64,000 nucleotides of DNA from Bacilli bacterium (GTDB taxonomy: Bacteria; Bacillota_I; Bacilli_A; RF39; UBA660): assembly GCA_017627015.1 (NCBI GenBank), contig JAGAHP010000006.1, positions 24,740 to 88,739 on the forward strand. The letters run 5' to 3'. Position numbers and translations under genes: made by a program. Under the pieces are notes generated by a model. That model saw only the letters and a program-made list of their open reading frames with translations, had not been told where the DNA came from and ran no database searches. Below are positions 8,805 through 16,714 of this stretch, in pieces. Every line of letters starts with the position of its first letter. The first letter of the stretch is position 1.

Positions 8805-9275
8805 TTACTTTGTTATATTCAACTCATTTTCATGCTTTGAAAACGCATCAATTAATTCTTTTCCAAAAACATATATTTCTTTTCTCCATGGATGACCTAA
8901 CATACCATATTTTAAATCTTTAGACACAAAGAAATAATAGTCGCCATTTGGATAATAACTTGGAAAATAAACCTCTACATCCCTATCATTATCATGATAA
9001 TGATAATCTAATTCAATATTTTCACTTGGATTATACTCAAAACAATCATGATTCCAATCTAATGCATATAAATCGTCTTCACTTATTTCTTTAAATATTG
9101 TATTTACTATTTTTTCTTGTTCTTCAGACCAAACTGAATTTAATTTATAACAAACATAATCAATATCAAATTTAAATGGATTAACATTTTGATCAACTGA
9201 TGGATCAAATTTAAAATTGCTATATATATTATCCCATATATTTTTATATTCTTTATTATCTAATATTATTTTCAT
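8805..9275 (-). CDS. DUF2716-like protein
   Basis: A 156-residue soluble acidic protein. The second half carries the DUF2716 signature: DLYALDWNHDCFEYNP, then YYPNGDYYFFVSKDLKYGMLGHPWRKEIYVFGKELIDAF. In Bacillus genomes this family is a scattered, uncharacterised accessory gene, often linked with immunity-like or SMI1-type proteins; that association is from memory. It is 69 bases downstream of cdd and 18 bases upstream of the rbgA coding region. Function unknown. Confidence 0.7.
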   Translation of the reverse strand: MKIILDNKEYKNIWDNIYSNFKFDPSVDQNVNPFKFDIDYVCYKLNSVWSEEQEKIVNTIFKEISEDDLYALDWNHDCFEYNPSENIELDYHYHDNDRDVEVYFPSYYPNGDYYFFVSKDLKYGMLGHPWRKEIYVFGKELIDAFSKHENELNITK

Positions 9276-9346
9276 ATTTTATCTCTCCTTTTTCTTACGG
9301 GGGTTAATCTCTTTAATCACCTTATTAATTCTTCAACTATTTTTTA

Positions 9347-9739
9347 TTAAAAATCAAAACTATGAGGAAGTAAATCTTCTATAGAATATTCTTCATAACT
9401 ATCATCAGCATTTACTACAACTATTTTGAAATCTTTATCTACGTATTCACTCATAAATTGTCTACAATAACCACAAGGCATACATTTTTCTTTTACCTCT
9501 TCGTTCTTTTTTGCACCAACAATAGTAATAGATTTAAATTCTCTTTCTCCTTCTGATAAAGCTTTAACAAAAGCTGTTCTTTCAGCGCAAATTCCTTGTA
9601 TACCATGATTTTCTATGTTTGAACCTGTATACACCTTACCTGATTTAGTTCTAAGTGCAGTTCCTACTTCAAAATTACTATATGGTGAACAAGCATTTAA
9701 TCTTGCTTTTTTAGCTAATTCTATATCTTCTTTATACAT
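9347..9739 (-). CDS. cdd: cytidine deaminase
   Basis: Zinc enzyme deaminating cytidine and deoxycytidine in pyrimidine salvage. The 130 residues are the length of the homotetrameric class. The zinc site is visible as CAER (Cys plus catalytic Glu, about residues 53-54) and PCGYC (about residues 88-92); the substrate-binding N-terminal SPYSNFEVGTAL motif is intact. It has a GGAGG ribosome site. It lies 9 bases downstream of the 95-residue unknown gene, in the run HD protein-95 aa-cdd read leftward. Confidence 0.97.
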   Translation of the reverse strand: MYKEDIELAKKARLNACSPYSNFEVGTALRTKSGKVYTGSNIENHGIQGICAERTAFVKALSEGEREFKSITIVGAKKNEEVKEKCMPCGYCRQFMSEYVDKDFKIVVVNADDSYEEYSIEDLLPHSFDF

Positions 9740-9747
9740 AAATCCTC

Positions 9748-10035
9748 CTATATATACTTTACTTCTTTAATATTTGGTCTAGCTGCGATTAATCCCATAG
9801 CAGCAGTTATTATTATTTCTACTTTATGATTCTTATCTAATGTTACTTCCTCTATTACATCTTTTTCAGTAGATTTTAATACTATTTTATGTACTCCTTT
9901 TTCTACAATACATTCAAATGATTTACCATTTGATAAAGATCCTATTTCTTTATCATCTACATATAATTTAAATGGTATTGCAAATCCAAATACTTTTTTT
10001 AATCTTGTTACTTTAATAATATATTTATCTTCCAT
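9748..10035 (-). CDS. small PEGA-like beta protein, function unknown
   Basis: A 95-residue protein of alternating hydrophobic and polar residues, consistent with a small beta-sandwich. The segment FKLYVDDKEIGSL followed by FECIVEKGVHKIVLKS looks like a PEGA-type domain, but the resemblance is weak. No signal peptide or clear transmembrane helix is visible; the stretch VEIIITAAMGLIAA near residue 75 is hydrophobic. It starts inside the 3' end of the HD-domain gene (11-base overlap), implying coupling. Confidence 0.5.
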   Translation of the reverse strand: MEDKYIIKVTRLKKVFGFAIPFKLYVDDKEIGSLSNGKSFECIVEKGVHKIVLKSTEKDVIEEVTLDKNHKVEIIITAAMGLIAARPNIKEVKYI

Positions 10036-10612
10036 TCATCTCTTCCCTTTCATAAATAAGTTTATATACTCTTTCTTGTTTTTCATATTCTTCTAATAAA
10101 AAATGGTATTTTTTATTTTGTGCGAGCAAATCAGCTTTTTTAAGTTTATATAATAATTCTAATTCTTTTTTTGTAAATAAGAATACCATTTCATCTATAC
10201 TATTATCATCTAATACTCCAAAATTTTTATCATGAAAATATATTAACTTTGAAATAGTATTTCTTTTTTTTATATCCATTTTTTCTTTATATGCATATTT
10301 TAAAAATATTTCTTTTGAAACTTTCCAGTGCCCATAGAAATGTCCTATTCCTAATGCATCTTCAGTATAAGTTTCAGGTTTTCCAATATCATGAAATAAT
10401 GCACTTACTCTCAATATTTCATTTTTAGGAACATTATCAACAACATGAAGAGTATGTTCATATACATCGTATGGATGCCACTCATTATTTTGATTAAAAC
10501 CTTTACATAGTTCTAATTTTGGAATTAATTTAAATATTTCTTTCTCATTATTTTTTATTTCTATACTTGGTTTTTCTATTTTTAATATTTCTGTTAAATC
10601 ATCTACTTTCAT
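10025..10612 (-). CDS. HD-domain phosphohydrolase, stand-alone
   Basis: A 195-residue protein with the HD metal site: H in EHTLHVVD and the FHDIGKPETY doublet (about residue 75), followed by GHFYGHWKVSKEI. The order resembles the HD region of CCA-adding enzymes, but there is no nucleotidyltransferase domain, so it acts alone. The substrate is unknown. I chose ATG 10612 after a GAGGG site rather than the upstream GTG (10627) that overlaps that site. It has its own extended -10 (10633-10641). Confidence 0.8.
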   Translation of the reverse strand: MKVDDLTEILKIEKPSIEIKNNEKEIFKLIPKLELCKGFNQNNEWHPYDVYEHTLHVVDNVPKNEILRVSALFHDIGKPETYTEDALGIGHFYGHWKVSKEIFLKYAYKEKMDIKKRNTISKLIYFHDKNFGVLDDNSIDEMVFLFTKKELELLYKLKKADLLAQNKKYHFLLEEYEKQERVYKLIYEREEMNGR

Positions 10613-10632
10613 ATTTATCCCTCGCACGTATA

Positions 10633-10641
10633 ATTATACCA
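10633..10641 (-). promoter_or_regulatory. extended -10 promoter of the HD-protein operon
   Basis: TGGTATAAT on the minus strand, directly abutting the T-tract of the ABC-exporter terminator and about 20 bases before the start codon. Confidence 0.6.
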
Positions 10642-10642
10642 C

Positions 10643-10670
10643 AAAAAAAGCAGAAATTAATCTGCTTTAA
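10643..10670 (-). terminator. rho-independent terminator of the ABC exporter operon
   Basis: Stem AAAGCAGA/TCTGCTTT (10647-10668) followed by TTTTTTT on the minus strand, at the permease stop codon. Confidence 0.85.
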
Positions 10671-11446
10671 GAACCCGCACTATTATAGTGCTTCAATCCT
10701 ATTTTAAATGACCATAAGCAAGGTACTAAAAATATTAGTACTAGTAATGGTGAAAACATATATAAGGTGTTATTTGTTTTATCTAAGAAATATAATAATG
10801 GATAATAATTTATAAATGCATATGGAATTATAAAAGTAAATATAAATACTATTCCTTTTCTATATATTCCTATTGGATACTGTGCCATATATTTACCTCC
10901 ATCAGTAAATACATTTTTTACTTCTAATCCTTGAAGTGTTATAAAACAATAAGATGATGTAAGAACAAATAATCCAAAGAATATTAGAATTGATGATATT
11001 AAACATAATATAAGTACTATTACTTTATTAATATTCCATACTATATCTAAATTAATTAAAGAAATTATAAGAACTATTACTGATTGAATAACTCTAAATA
11101 TTTTAATAAAATCTACATCACTACATAATGTTTGAAAAAGTATTCCTCTAGGTCTAACTAAGAATCTATCTAAGCTTCCATTTATTATTAAATCCTCAAA
11201 TTTATCTATTCCTCTAAAAAATGTTTCAGTAATTGAGTAACCAAATTGTATTATTGAAAAACATAATAATACTTCATAAACAGTAAATCCTTTTATATTA
11301 TTAAACTTACTAAATAACGCAACTATCATAAAATAATAAGTAAAGAATATAAATAATTGACTTATACCATTTAATATAAATGAACCTTTATATTCTATTT
11401 GACTTTTAATACTTAGTTTAATACTTTGTATAAATAGTTTAACCAC
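10667..11446 (-). CDS. ABC-2 type exporter permease (second)
   Basis: A 259-residue membrane protein with about six hydrophobic helices, of the COG3694-like permease group that pairs with a second ABC-2 permease and a NatA-like ATPase. Recognisable features are the short cytoplasmic loop GIDKFEDLIINGSLDRFLVRPRG between helices 2 and 3 and FITLQGLEVKN before the last helices. The exported substrate is unknown. It overlaps the preceding permease by 8 bases and ends at a strong terminator, so it is the last gene of the exporter operon. Confidence 0.85.
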   Translation of the reverse strand: MVKLFIQSIKLSIKSQIEYKGSFILNGISQLFIFFTYYFMIVALFSKFNNIKGFTVYEVLLCFSIIQFGYSITETFFRGIDKFEDLIINGSLDRFLVRPRGILFQTLCSDVDFIKIFRVIQSVIVLIISLINLDIVWNINKVIVLILCLISSILIFFGLFVLTSSYCFITLQGLEVKNVFTDGGKYMAQYPIGIYRKGIVFIFTFIIPYAFINYYPLLYFLDKTNNTLYMFSPLLVLIFLVPCLWSFKIGLKHYNSAGS

Positions 11447-12245
11447 CCTGAATCACCGCCTTTTTTAAGGCATGTTTAGATAGTATTAAACCTATTACTA
11501 ATATGATAATGATCCATATAAAACTACCTATTAACATATTCTTACCTGTTAAAACAGATATATCTCCTGAATATACTCTATATGGAAAATCACTTATATA
11601 TCTAAATGGTAGTTTATATGCAATATTTTGTAAGAATTTAGGAAAGAATGGTAATGGTACTATTCCACCCATAAATAAATCTGATATAACGTTATATGCA
11701 CTAGACACTCCTCTAGCATCTAGAAAATACATAGTTAATAAATGCATAATCATTGATAACGCAGTTACTAGTAAACACGCAAATAATAACGAAATTATAA
11801 ATATAATTAAACTAGTAATATTACTAGGCATAGATAATTTATATGGTTCTGGTAATAAGAATCCTATTACTAATATAGGAATAGATCTTAAAAACGCTGC
11901 GACCATTCTATTTGCGATTAATTTAATATAAAATTTAAAATAAAAGTTTTGAGGTCTTATTAATTCATATGCTAGATTACCGTTCATTATCATTTCTAAT
12001 AATTCATGGTCTTTAGTATATGGATAAGTTAAAGCAAAGAATGCTTGTTGTAACCATAAATATGTAACTATAGAAGATAAATTCATTGGAGGATTAACTC
12101 CTTTATTTGATTCATATAAGGCTAAATATACCATTATATAAACAAAACCAAAGAATAATTGTGTAGATATTCCTGCAAGAGCAGCTGCTCTATATTGAAA
12201 ATTAGTTATCAATCTTAATTTAAATAAATTTAAATAAGATTTCAT
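11439..12245 (-). CDS. ABC-2 type exporter permease (first)
   Basis: A 268-residue membrane protein with about six hydrophobic helices, like COG4587 permeases. The loop ELLEMIMNGNLAYELIRPQNFYFKFYIK corresponds to the NGxLxxxLxRPxx loop of its partner, so the two permeases are paralogues that probably form a heterodimer. Its start overlaps the ATPase stop codon by 4 bases. Substrate unknown; family relatives have been annotated as lipid, antibiotic or sodium exporters without firm evidence. Confidence 0.85.
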   Translation of the reverse strand: MKSYLNLFKLRLITNFQYRAAALAGISTQLFFGFVYIMVYLALYESNKGVNPPMNLSSIVTYLWLQQAFFALTYPYTKDHELLEMIMNGNLAYELIRPQNFYFKFYIKLIANRMVAAFLRSIPILVIGFLLPEPYKLSMPSNITSLIIFIISLLFACLLVTALSMIMHLLTMYFLDARGVSSAYNVISDLFMGGIVPLPFFPKFLQNIAYKLPFRYISDFPYRVYSGDISVLTGKNMLIGSFIWIIIILVIGLILSKHALKKAVIQGG

Positions 12246-13222
12246 ATTTTATAGTCTTCGTATAGTTTTAAAATAATATCATCTATTTGTTCATTATCTA
12301 TATCTAAATCAGTTATATGATATTTGGATAAAGTGTTTACTACTTTAGATACAGATATAATATTAGAATCTATTATTAAACTATATCCTCCATCTATTTT
12401 TTTCTTACTTATAATTCCTTTTAATTTAGTGTCTTTAATAGTATCATTTGTTTTAACTATTATACTTTTATAACTTCCATATTCTGTTTTTAATTTTTTA
12501 AGTGAGCCGTCATATAGTATTTTACCCTTACCTATTAATATAATTCTTTTAGCAAGAGCATCAATATCCATCATATCGTGAGTAGTTAAAATAACAGTTA
12601 CTTTTCTTTCTTTATTTATTTTTAAAATAAAGTCTCTAACTATTTTTTTACTCACAGCATCTAAACCAATTGTTGGTTCATCAAGAAATAATATCTTTGG
12701 TTCATGAAGAAGTGATGCGCATATTTCACATCTCATTCTTTCTCCTAAACTAAGAGATCTAACGGGTTTCTTGATAATTTCTTCAATATTTAGAAGTTTA
12801 ATAAGTTCCTTTTTATTCTTTTGATACTTTTCATCACTTAACTTATAGATATCCTTAAGTAGATCAAATGTATCCTCCGCAGGTATATCCCAAGCTAATT
12901 GACTTCTTTGCCCGAAAACAACACCTATATTAGAAACATATTTCCTACGATCTTTAAATGGATTAAATCCATTTACTTTAATGTTTCCAGCGGTTGGTAA
13001 TAAAATTCCACTAAGCATCTTGATAGTAGTACTTTTTCCTGCACCATTTGGACCTATATAACCAACAATTTCACCCTTTTCAATAGAAAATGATATGTCT
13101 TTAACAGCATCGACATATACATAATCTCTTTTAAAAAATGACTTTAAAGCTGAACGTAAACCACTAGAACGTTTACTCACTTTAAAGGTTTTACTTATGC
13201 CATCAACAACGATGTATGACAT
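12242..13222 (-). CDS. ABC exporter ATP-binding protein (NatA/COG4586-like)
   Basis: A 326-residue ATPase. Walker A is GPNGAGKST, the Q-loop region is FGQRSQLAWDIP, the signature is LSLGERMRCEI, Walker B is ILFLDEPTIGLD and the switch His is in TTHDM. The long C-terminal extension after about residue 240 is typical of COG4586. I start at ATG 13222 (MSYIVVDG), 5 bases after GGAG, not the GTG at 13228 that overlaps that site. First gene of the exporter operon, with promoter TTGACA-17-TAAAAT upstream. Confidence 0.92.
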   Translation of the reverse strand: MSYIVVDGISKTFKVSKRSSGLRSALKSFFKRDYVYVDAVKDISFSIEKGEIVGYIGPNGAGKSTTIKMLSGILLPTAGNIKVNGFNPFKDRRKYVSNIGVVFGQRSQLAWDIPAEDTFDLLKDIYKLSDEKYQKNKKELIKLLNIEEIIKKPVRSLSLGERMRCEICASLLHEPKILFLDEPTIGLDAVSKKIVRDFILKINKERKVTVILTTHDMMDIDALAKRIILIGKGKILYDGSLKKLKTEYGSYKSIIVKTNDTIKDTKLKGIISKKKIDGGYSLIIDSNIISVSKVVNTLSKYHITDLDIDNEQIDDIILKLYEDYKI

Positions 13223-13264
13223 TTTCACTCCTTTCTAGCACACGCAAAAAACACATTTTTCTCG

Positions 13265-13293
13265 ATTTTATAAATCATTCAAAAATGTGTCAA
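13265..13293 (-). promoter_or_regulatory. promoter of the ABC exporter operon, overlapped by an inverted repeat
   Basis: Minus-strand TTGACA (13288-13293), 17-base spacer, TAAAAT (13265-13270): the best sigma-A match in the window. The inverted repeat ACACATTTTT/AAAAATGTGT (13251-13260 and 13281-13290) flanks the -10 and is followed by TTTTTT. The same bases could be an operator or the terminator of the upstream small gene. Confidence 0.75.
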
Positions 13294-13328
13294 TAATTCG
13301 TCCGCTAAAATGATAATATCAAATTTAT

Positions 13329-13439
13329 TTATCTATGTAAAGACTTTTTTAATTTTTTTATAATACTTAATTTCTTTTTACCTATTTCGTTATTCTTTTC
13401 TTCATTTTTTTCTTTTTCTATATTATTTATTGAGTTCAT
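13329..13439 (-). CDS. small basic peptide (36 aa), unknown
   Basis: A 36-codon reading frame starting MNSINNIEKEK and ending KKSLHR, rich in Lys, Asn and Glu. It has a strong AAAGGAG site 6 bases before the ATG, and a TATAAT (13462-13467) that follows the PHP-gene terminator. Without those signals it would be ignored in such AT-rich DNA. It lies between the PHP gene and the exporter promoter. It could be a real small protein or a leader peptide. Nothing in it identifies a function. Confidence 0.4.
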   Translation of the reverse strand: MNSINNIEKEKNEEKNNEIGKKKLSIIKKLKKSLHR

Positions 13440-13472
13440 ATTATTTCTCCTTTATTACTCGATTATATATCT

Positions 13473-13507
13473 AAAAAAAATAATAACATTATTCAATAAT
13501 GTTATTT
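13473..13507 (-). terminator. rho-independent terminator of the PHP-domain gene
   Basis: Stem AATAACATTATT/AATAATGTTATT (13482-13506) followed by eight T residues on the minus strand. The stop codon of the gene lies in the stem. Confidence 0.85.
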
Positions 13508-14379
13508 ATTATTTCTTCTAATTCTTGATTAGATATATCTATATCCCAATTTACAAAACCTATTTCTGGTCTTAAACCATCTTTTTTATGAAAATCAGAA
13601 CCTATAGTTACAAACTTATTATTCTTTTTAGCAAACTCTTTCCATTTTTCTACTTCATCTACTCTATTATCATTTCTATCCACATAATGATAGTATGCCT
13701 CTATTCCATCAGGATTCATATCATCTACTATTTCTTGAACATCTTTTATTTCTAAATCATCTTCATACTTAAAACCAACTGGATGAGCAAGTACTGCTTT
13801 TCCACCAGCTTTTCTAATTACTTCTGCCGCTACTTTTGGAGTTACTGTATTTTTTAATACGTAAGCAGGACATCCCTCATTCATAATAGTTTCAATGAAT
13901 TCTCCTTTATTTGGAATATGATTAAATGTTTTTAATAATAATTCTTTATTCTCTATATTTGATACAACATCTTCTGCGATATGCGCTTTAGTAACAGCAT
14001 CAACTTTATCTAATTCTTCAATATTTACTTTATACCCTATTTTATTTAGTGCTTTAGAAACATCGTGTAAATAAATATGTCTAGAGTTTCTTAATTTATA
14101 TAAAGTATCTTTTAATTCTTCATTATTTATATCAATATTATAACCTAAAACATGAACTCCTACTTTATCTTTAGTAGATATTTCTACGCCCTTTATTAAA
14201 TTTATACCATTTTCTTTAGCGTATTCTATTAATTCTTTTGTATATGCTTCAATGGTATCGTGATCAGCTATACAAATTGTATCTACACCATTTTCTTTTG
14301 CAGTATCAATGATTTCTTTTGGTGTTAAAACCCCATCAGATAAATTTGAATGCATGTGTAAATCTATTCTTCTCTCCAT
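13489..14379 (-). CDS. PHP-domain phosphoesterase (COG0613/TrpH-like)
   Basis: A 296-residue metal-dependent phosphoesterase of the PHP superfamily. Metal ligands visible are HMHSNLSDG (N-terminus), CIADHDTIEAY (about residues 37-45), KGVEISTKDK (Glu), and the C-terminal TIGSDFHKKDG. Relatives hydrolyse nucleoside 3',5'-bisphosphates or act as 5'-3' exoribonucleases (RNase AM type). Which activity applies cannot be told from the sequence. Its start overlaps the end of the 318-residue unknown gene by 16 bases. Confidence 0.85.
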   Translation of the reverse strand: MERRIDLHMHSNLSDGVLTPKEIIDTAKENGVDTICIADHDTIEAYTKELIEYAKENGINLIKGVEISTKDKVGVHVLGYNIDINNEELKDTLYKLRNSRHIYLHDVSKALNKIGYKVNIEELDKVDAVTKAHIAEDVVSNIENKELLLKTFNHIPNKGEFIETIMNEGCPAYVLKNTVTPKVAAEVIRKAGGKAVLAHPVGFKYEDDLEIKDVQEIVDDMNPDGIEAYYHYVDRNDNRVDEVEKWKEFAKKNNKFVTIGSDFHKKDGLRPEIGFVNWDIDISNQELEEIINNIIE

Positions 14380-15320
14380 AAATTAATCCTTTCATTAAAT
14401 CTTTTTGATATTGTTAAATTTTTATATCTTCTTGGTAGCGAAGAAGGACCAGTTAATAATACTATATCTTCAATTTCTTCATTTGAATATTTACTAACTA
14501 ATTCTTTTCTCGTTTCTTTTAAAACATTTAATAAATTACTTTCAAAATTATATTCGGTTAATGAAAAAATATAATCAAACACAAAATTTATTGCCTGATC
14601 ATCAATTTGCCATACTTTTCTTAATGAATATGGTAATGTAGGTAGAAATGGAATAATACCTTGTTTATATGTTGAATCAATTTTTGGAACTACTCCCTTC
14701 ATTAATTCTATTAATTCACTATAAGAAAATAAATGTGTATCAATTGGAATATATTTTTTAGGCATTATACCTTTATCTAAATCAGATGCTATTTCAAAAA
14801 CATCACTTATTGTTTTAACTGGATCAACATCTGAAGTTTCTATTCCAAATTTGTTAAACTGCTCTATAATCTTTTTCTTGGTAATTTCTTCATATCCATC
14901 TTCTACAACCATACAAAAATCCATATCAGGCAATCTATTAATTACTTTTCTAGGTTTTATTTCCATAGGAACTGTAGGACACTTATAACAAATGGTTTTT
15001 AAATTTGGCATATTATCACTACTATTTTCTAAGCACTTTTCACATAACCATATTTTATTATTAGAATTACATTCTATATAATCAATTAATAATTGATTAT
15101 TATACCTAAATTGTTCTTCAACTATTGGTAATTCACCTTCTAAATTATGTCCAAGTGCATAATATGGGTAACCTAGACCAAAGGTTCCTTTATGACCAGA
15201 AATATTTGAAAATATATTATTCACTAAATCTATATACTTTAATAAGTATTCTTTTTTTAATTCTTTTTCAGCAGATTCATACATATTTGATGCTTCTACT
15301 GCTTTATTAATCGTATTCAT
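14364..15320 (-). CDS. conserved-looking protein of unknown function with a CxxC/CxxC pair
   Basis: A 318-residue soluble protein. A CEKC (about residue 94) and a CYKC (about residue 113), 15 residues apart, could form a zinc knuckle. The segment RLPDMDFCMVVEDG (about residues 130-143) recalls an Asp-rich catalytic loop but I cannot place it. There is no signal peptide. It is translationally coupled to the downstream PHP gene by a 16-base overlap, which suggests a shared pathway, possibly nucleic-acid or nucleotide turnover; that is inference. Confidence 0.5.
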   Translation of the reverse strand: MNTINKAVEASNMYESAEKELKKEYLLKYIDLVNNIFSNISGHKGTFGLGYPYYALGHNLEGELPIVEEQFRYNNQLLIDYIECNSNNKIWLCEKCLENSSDNMPNLKTICYKCPTVPMEIKPRKVINRLPDMDFCMVVEDGYEEITKKKIIEQFNKFGIETSDVDPVKTISDVFEIASDLDKGIMPKKYIPIDTHLFSYSELIELMKGVVPKIDSTYKQGIIPFLPTLPYSLRKVWQIDDQAINFVFDYIFSLTEYNFESNLLNVLKETRKELVSKYSNEEIEDIVLLTGPSSLPRRYKNLTISKRFNERINLWREE

Positions 15321-15347
15321 ATTTACCCCCCCTATTTTTAATTAAGA

Positions 15348-15662
15348 TTATTTAACTGTCTCATCTATCCAATCTAAGAATTCTTTACTTGCATCATCTA
15401 TTTTTACAGATGTTATTTCTGCGACATAGTAATCATGATTCTTTTTGATTTCATATTCTATTTCTTTAAAATGTTCTTTTTTAGTTCTAAAATCAATTAA
15501 GTATTCTTTTTCAGATTCTAATTTATTATCCCACCAATACTTTGATTCTACTTCTTGTAGATGAGAACCTGATACTAAGTGCTTTTCTAATAAACTGTTA
15601 ATTATTTTATCTGCTACTTCTCTTTTATTGCATAAAGTAGTAACAATAATATATTCTTCCAT
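15348..15662 (-). CDS. cutA: CutA-family protein (divalent ion tolerance)
   Basis: A small trimeric ferredoxin-like fold protein of the CutA1 family. The N-terminal EYIIVTTLCNKREVADKIINSLLEKHLVSG, the central WWDNKLESEKEYLIDFRTKKE and the C-terminal FLDWIDETV follow the family pattern (TT...A..ia..Ll...l.a; YxW.....E..li.Kt). I start at ATG 15662, immediately after the lepB stop codon (stop at 15664), with the GAAAGG site inside the lepB 3' end. The longer start at 15680 would overlap lepB by 17 bases. The physiological role of CutA in Firmicutes is unclear. Confidence 0.82.
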   Translation of the reverse strand: MEEYIIVTTLCNKREVADKIINSLLEKHLVSGSHLQEVESKYWWDNKLESEKEYLIDFRTKKEHFKEIEYEIKKNHDYYVAEITSVKIDDASKEFLDWIDETVK

Positions 15663-15663
15663 T

Positions 15664-16191
15664 TTATTTAACCTTTCCAAATTTTGTAAATGGCCATATT
15701 CTTAAATTTACTTTACCTAAAATTTGTTCCCTTCTAATAAAACCTACTTCTTCGTATCTACTATCTGCTGAAATAGCTCTATTATCTCCAACTACAAAAT
15801 AACCATTACCAGGTAATTTTTCCATACCCATTTTTTCTTCAAAATCATAATCATCTGCTTTAGAAGAACCGTAATTTTCTTTTAATTCTTTACCATTAAT
15901 ATAGAACTTATTATTCTTTATATCAACTTTTTCATTTGGTAAACCAATTACTCTTTTAATTAATTTTTTATTATTTATTTTTACTACTACTATATCAAAT
16001 CTTTTTATATCATTTCTTCTATAAGTTATTTTATTAAGTATTAATATTTGACCTTGCGCTAATGTTGTATCCATAGATGGACCATCAACTCTAACAGGAT
16101 CAAAAATAAATACTCTAATTAATATTACAACTAATATAATTAATACATAACTCATTATTTCTTTAAACTTTTCGTTCTTTAAAATATCCAT
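15664..16191 (-). CDS. lepB: signal peptidase I
   Basis: Membrane serine protease releasing secreted proteins from their signal peptides. At 175 residues it is the short Gram-positive type with one N-terminal transmembrane helix (about residues 12-32). The catalytic serine is in GPSMDTTL (about residue 40) and the general-base lysine in KLIKRVIGLPNEKV (about residue 79). GYFVVGDNRAISADSRYEEVGFI is the conserved box D/E. It follows the rplS terminator with its own AAAGGAG site and overlaps the cutA ribosome site. SipS-type. Confidence 0.95.
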   Translation of the reverse strand: MDILKNEKFKEIMSYVLIILVVILIRVFIFDPVRVDGPSMDTTLAQGQILILNKITYRRNDIKRFDIVVVKINNKKLIKRVIGLPNEKVDIKNNKFYINGKELKENYGSSKADDYDFEEKMGMEKLPGNGYFVVGDNRAISADSRYEEVGFIRREQILGKVNLRIWPFTKFGKVK

Positions 16192-16211
16192 AATTACACT
16201 CCTTTTAAAGC

Positions 16212-16239
16212 AAAAAAGGACCTAGAATAACCAAGCCCT
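16212..16239 (-). terminator. rho-independent terminator of rplS
   Basis: Nine-pair stem with G-U wobbles (16217-16225 with 16231-16239) followed by TTTTTT on the minus strand, just downstream of the rplS stop codon. Confidence 0.7.
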
Positions 16240-16245
16240 ATTTCA

Positions 16246-16605
16246 CTATTTTTCTTCTTTAACGTTTTTGTTTCTTTCTGGTATTCTGTAGTTAGCAATT
16301 TTATCTCTTAAGAATCTTAATTTAGCTCTTCTAACTTTACCTTTTCTAACAACTGTAATCTTGTCAATCTTAGGTGAGTTAACTGGAAAAATTCTTTCTA
16401 CACCAATACCAGCAGATTTTTTTCTTACTGTGAAAGTTTCAGAAACTCCTCCACCTTTTCTTTCAGTACAAACACCTTCAAAGGCTTGGATTCTTTCTTT
16501 ATTACCTTCAATAATTCTAACATCTACTCTTAAAGTATCTCCTACTCTAAATTCAGGAACGTTAGGATTAATTTGTTTTTGTGTAATTTCTCTTATAATA
16601 TCCAT
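16246..16605 (-). CDS. rplS: 50S ribosomal protein L19
   Basis: Ribosomal protein L19, at the 30S-50S interface. The 119-residue protein has the typical [35 protein letters not shown] start and [21 protein letters not shown] end. The ATG at 16605 ([11 protein letters not shown]) follows GGAAG; longer starts would run through the leader hairpin. It is separated from the trmD-rimM genes that often accompany it in Firmicutes; those are at 19.5-21.1 kb. Monocistronic, with its own leader and terminator. Confidence 0.97.
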   Translation of the reverse strand: MDIIREITQKQINPNVPEFRVGDTLRVDVRIIEGNKERIQAFEGVCTERKGGGVSETFTVRKKSAGIGVERIFPVNSPKIDKITVVRKGKVRRAKLRFLRDKIANYRIPERNKNVKEEK

Positions 16606-16690
16606 AATATACTTCCTTTCTCTAATTATATAACCAGCAATCATTATCACGGTAAGCGGATTGCTTTTTCAAACATAAACAATACTAACA
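16606..16690 (-). promoter_or_regulatory. rplS leader with hairpin, candidate L19 autoregulatory element
   Basis: The minus-strand leader contains a stem GCAATC/GATTGC (about 16640-16667) enclosing CGCTTACCGTGATAAT. A compact hairpin immediately upstream of rplS fits the L19 leader found in Firmicutes, to which L19 binds. The match is by position and shape only. Confidence 0.45.
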
Positions 16691-16714
16691 CAAAAATCAT
16701 TAAAATGCAATATT

